Positions 6,379 to 6,840 of a stretch of DNA of 6,840 nt are shown here, piece by piece (the first letter of the stretch is position 1; the number at the start of each line of letters is the position of its first letter). The translations under genes were made by a program, and so were the position numbers. The notes beneath the pieces were generated by a model that did no database searches, was not told the origin of the DNA, and saw nothing but the letters and a program-made list of their open reading frames with translations. This DNA comes from Verrucomicrobiota bacterium (GTDB lineage: Bacteria > Verrucomicrobiota > Lentisphaeria > Victivallales > Victivallaceae). The stretch lies in assembly GCA_023459755.1 (NCBI GenBank), contig JAEWSS010000233.1:1-6840 (forward strand), written 5' to 3'.

Positions 6379-6840
6379 ATGACGCTGAAACCCGCCGTGA
6401 TACTGCTGGGAGCGCTGACAATGTTTTCCGTTCAGGGCATGATCCTGCCGATTTCATTTGAAAGCGACGGCGTCAAATATTCCGGCATTCCGGATTCATG
6501 GAATCCGCAGTGCTCGGTCACAACACCGGAATCCGGCGCGACAACGGAAACCATACGCGGTGTCAATCCGGACAACGGCATGGAAATTGCCTTCGAGCGC
6601 ACCGCTTACCATGATTTCCCGGTTGAAGAATGGATGTACGTTTTCCGCAATCCAACCGGGAACAACACCGGAGTGATGTCAGAAGTGCTGGCCGCCGACG
6701 CCGGATTTGAATTTCGCGAGTCGCCGCGGCTTTGGCATGCGATCGGCGAACATGAACTTCCGGCGGTCAACTACTCATTTGTCCGCGAAATAATGCCGGC
6801 TGGAAAAAATTTTCACTTTGAAGACTCCGGCGGCTACTCC
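6379..6840 (+). CDS. Exported protein resembling the N-terminal domain of GH36-like alpha-galactosidases (3' end outside window)
   Basis: The frame is open from ATG 6379 to the window end (154 residues seen). The alternative ATG 6370 lacks a usable SD distance. Residues 1-20 (MTLKPAVILLGALTMFSVQG) look like a signal peptide, so the product is probably periplasmic or secreted. The mature part begins LPISFESDGVKYSG. It continues with an extended beta pattern, then DFPVEEWMYVFRNPTGNNTG (79-98) and VLAADAGFEF, and near the end GKNFHFEDSGGYS. This arrangement, especially the DFPxxEW...F.N block, resembles the beta-sandwich domain that precedes the catalytic barrel in GH36-type or related putative alpha-galactosidases. 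The catalytic domain, if present, is beyond the window, so activity cannot be judged. It starts 34 nt after the DUF1846 stop on the same strand with no terminator between, and could be read through from folD. The coding call is firm; the family call is tentative and made from memory of such sequences. Confidence 0.7.
   Translation, partial: MTLKPAVILLGALTMFSVQGMILPISFESDGVKYSGIPDSWNPQCSVTTPESGATTETIRGVNPDNGMEIAFERTAYHDFPVEEWMYVFRNPTGNNTGVMSEVLAADAGFEFRESPRLWHAIGEHELPAVNYSFVREIMPAGKNFHFEDSGGYS

Noticed and set aside
1..6840. A defence island, mobile element or novel multi-gene system
   Set aside because: All genes are housekeeping, envelope or hydrolase types with no integrase, transposase, terminal repeats, toxin-antitoxin pair, reverse transcriptase or repeat array.

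Overview
The window reads as ordinary chromosome from a GC-rich Gram-negative-type bacterium. The best guess is the Lentisphaerota (Victivallis-like) or another Planctomycetota/Verrucomicrobiota relative. Three things point there: a stand-alone DUF1559-type pseudopilin with the FTLVELLVVIAIIGILAG leader and a C-terminal RH...DGHV motif, a lipoprotein, and a secreted glycosidase-like protein. This placement is an inference from protein style; there is no rRNA or other marker. No tRNA, rRNA, CRISPR array, insertion sequence or phage gene was seen.

Layout from left to right. (1) Bases 1-2114, plus strand: the 3' part of a two-half M16 (pitrilysin-type) zinc peptidase gene, followed 33 nt later by a 95-residue exported or membrane protein of unknown function. 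(2) Bases 2189-2221: a perfect 15-bp hairpin that can terminate transcription from both sides, placed between two convergent genes. (3) Bases 2256-3122, minus strand: a single pseudopilin-like gene with a good SD and a strong sigma70-like promoter. A perfect inverted repeat (TTTACCG-N8-CGGTAAA) fills that promoter's spacer. (4) Bases 3230-3820, plus strand: a divergently transcribed gene for a 178-residue lipoprotein, with its own promoter. (5) Bases 3861-6840, plus strand: folD (methylene-THF dehydrogenase/cyclohydrolase) with its own promoter, then after 21 nt a DUF1846/UPF0371 protein, then after 34 nt the start of an exported protein resembling the N-terminal sandwich domain of GH36-like alpha-galactosidases. 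That last gene runs off the window.

The clearest functional link is the close folD-DUF1846 pair, which probably shares a transcript. The other genes look like independent housekeeping and cell-envelope functions. The window shows no convincing undescribed multi-gene system. The points most worth a second look are the operator-like palindrome in the pseudopilin promoter, the non-glycine prepilin cleavage site, the folD-DUF1846 pairing and the small exported protein behind the M16 peptidase.
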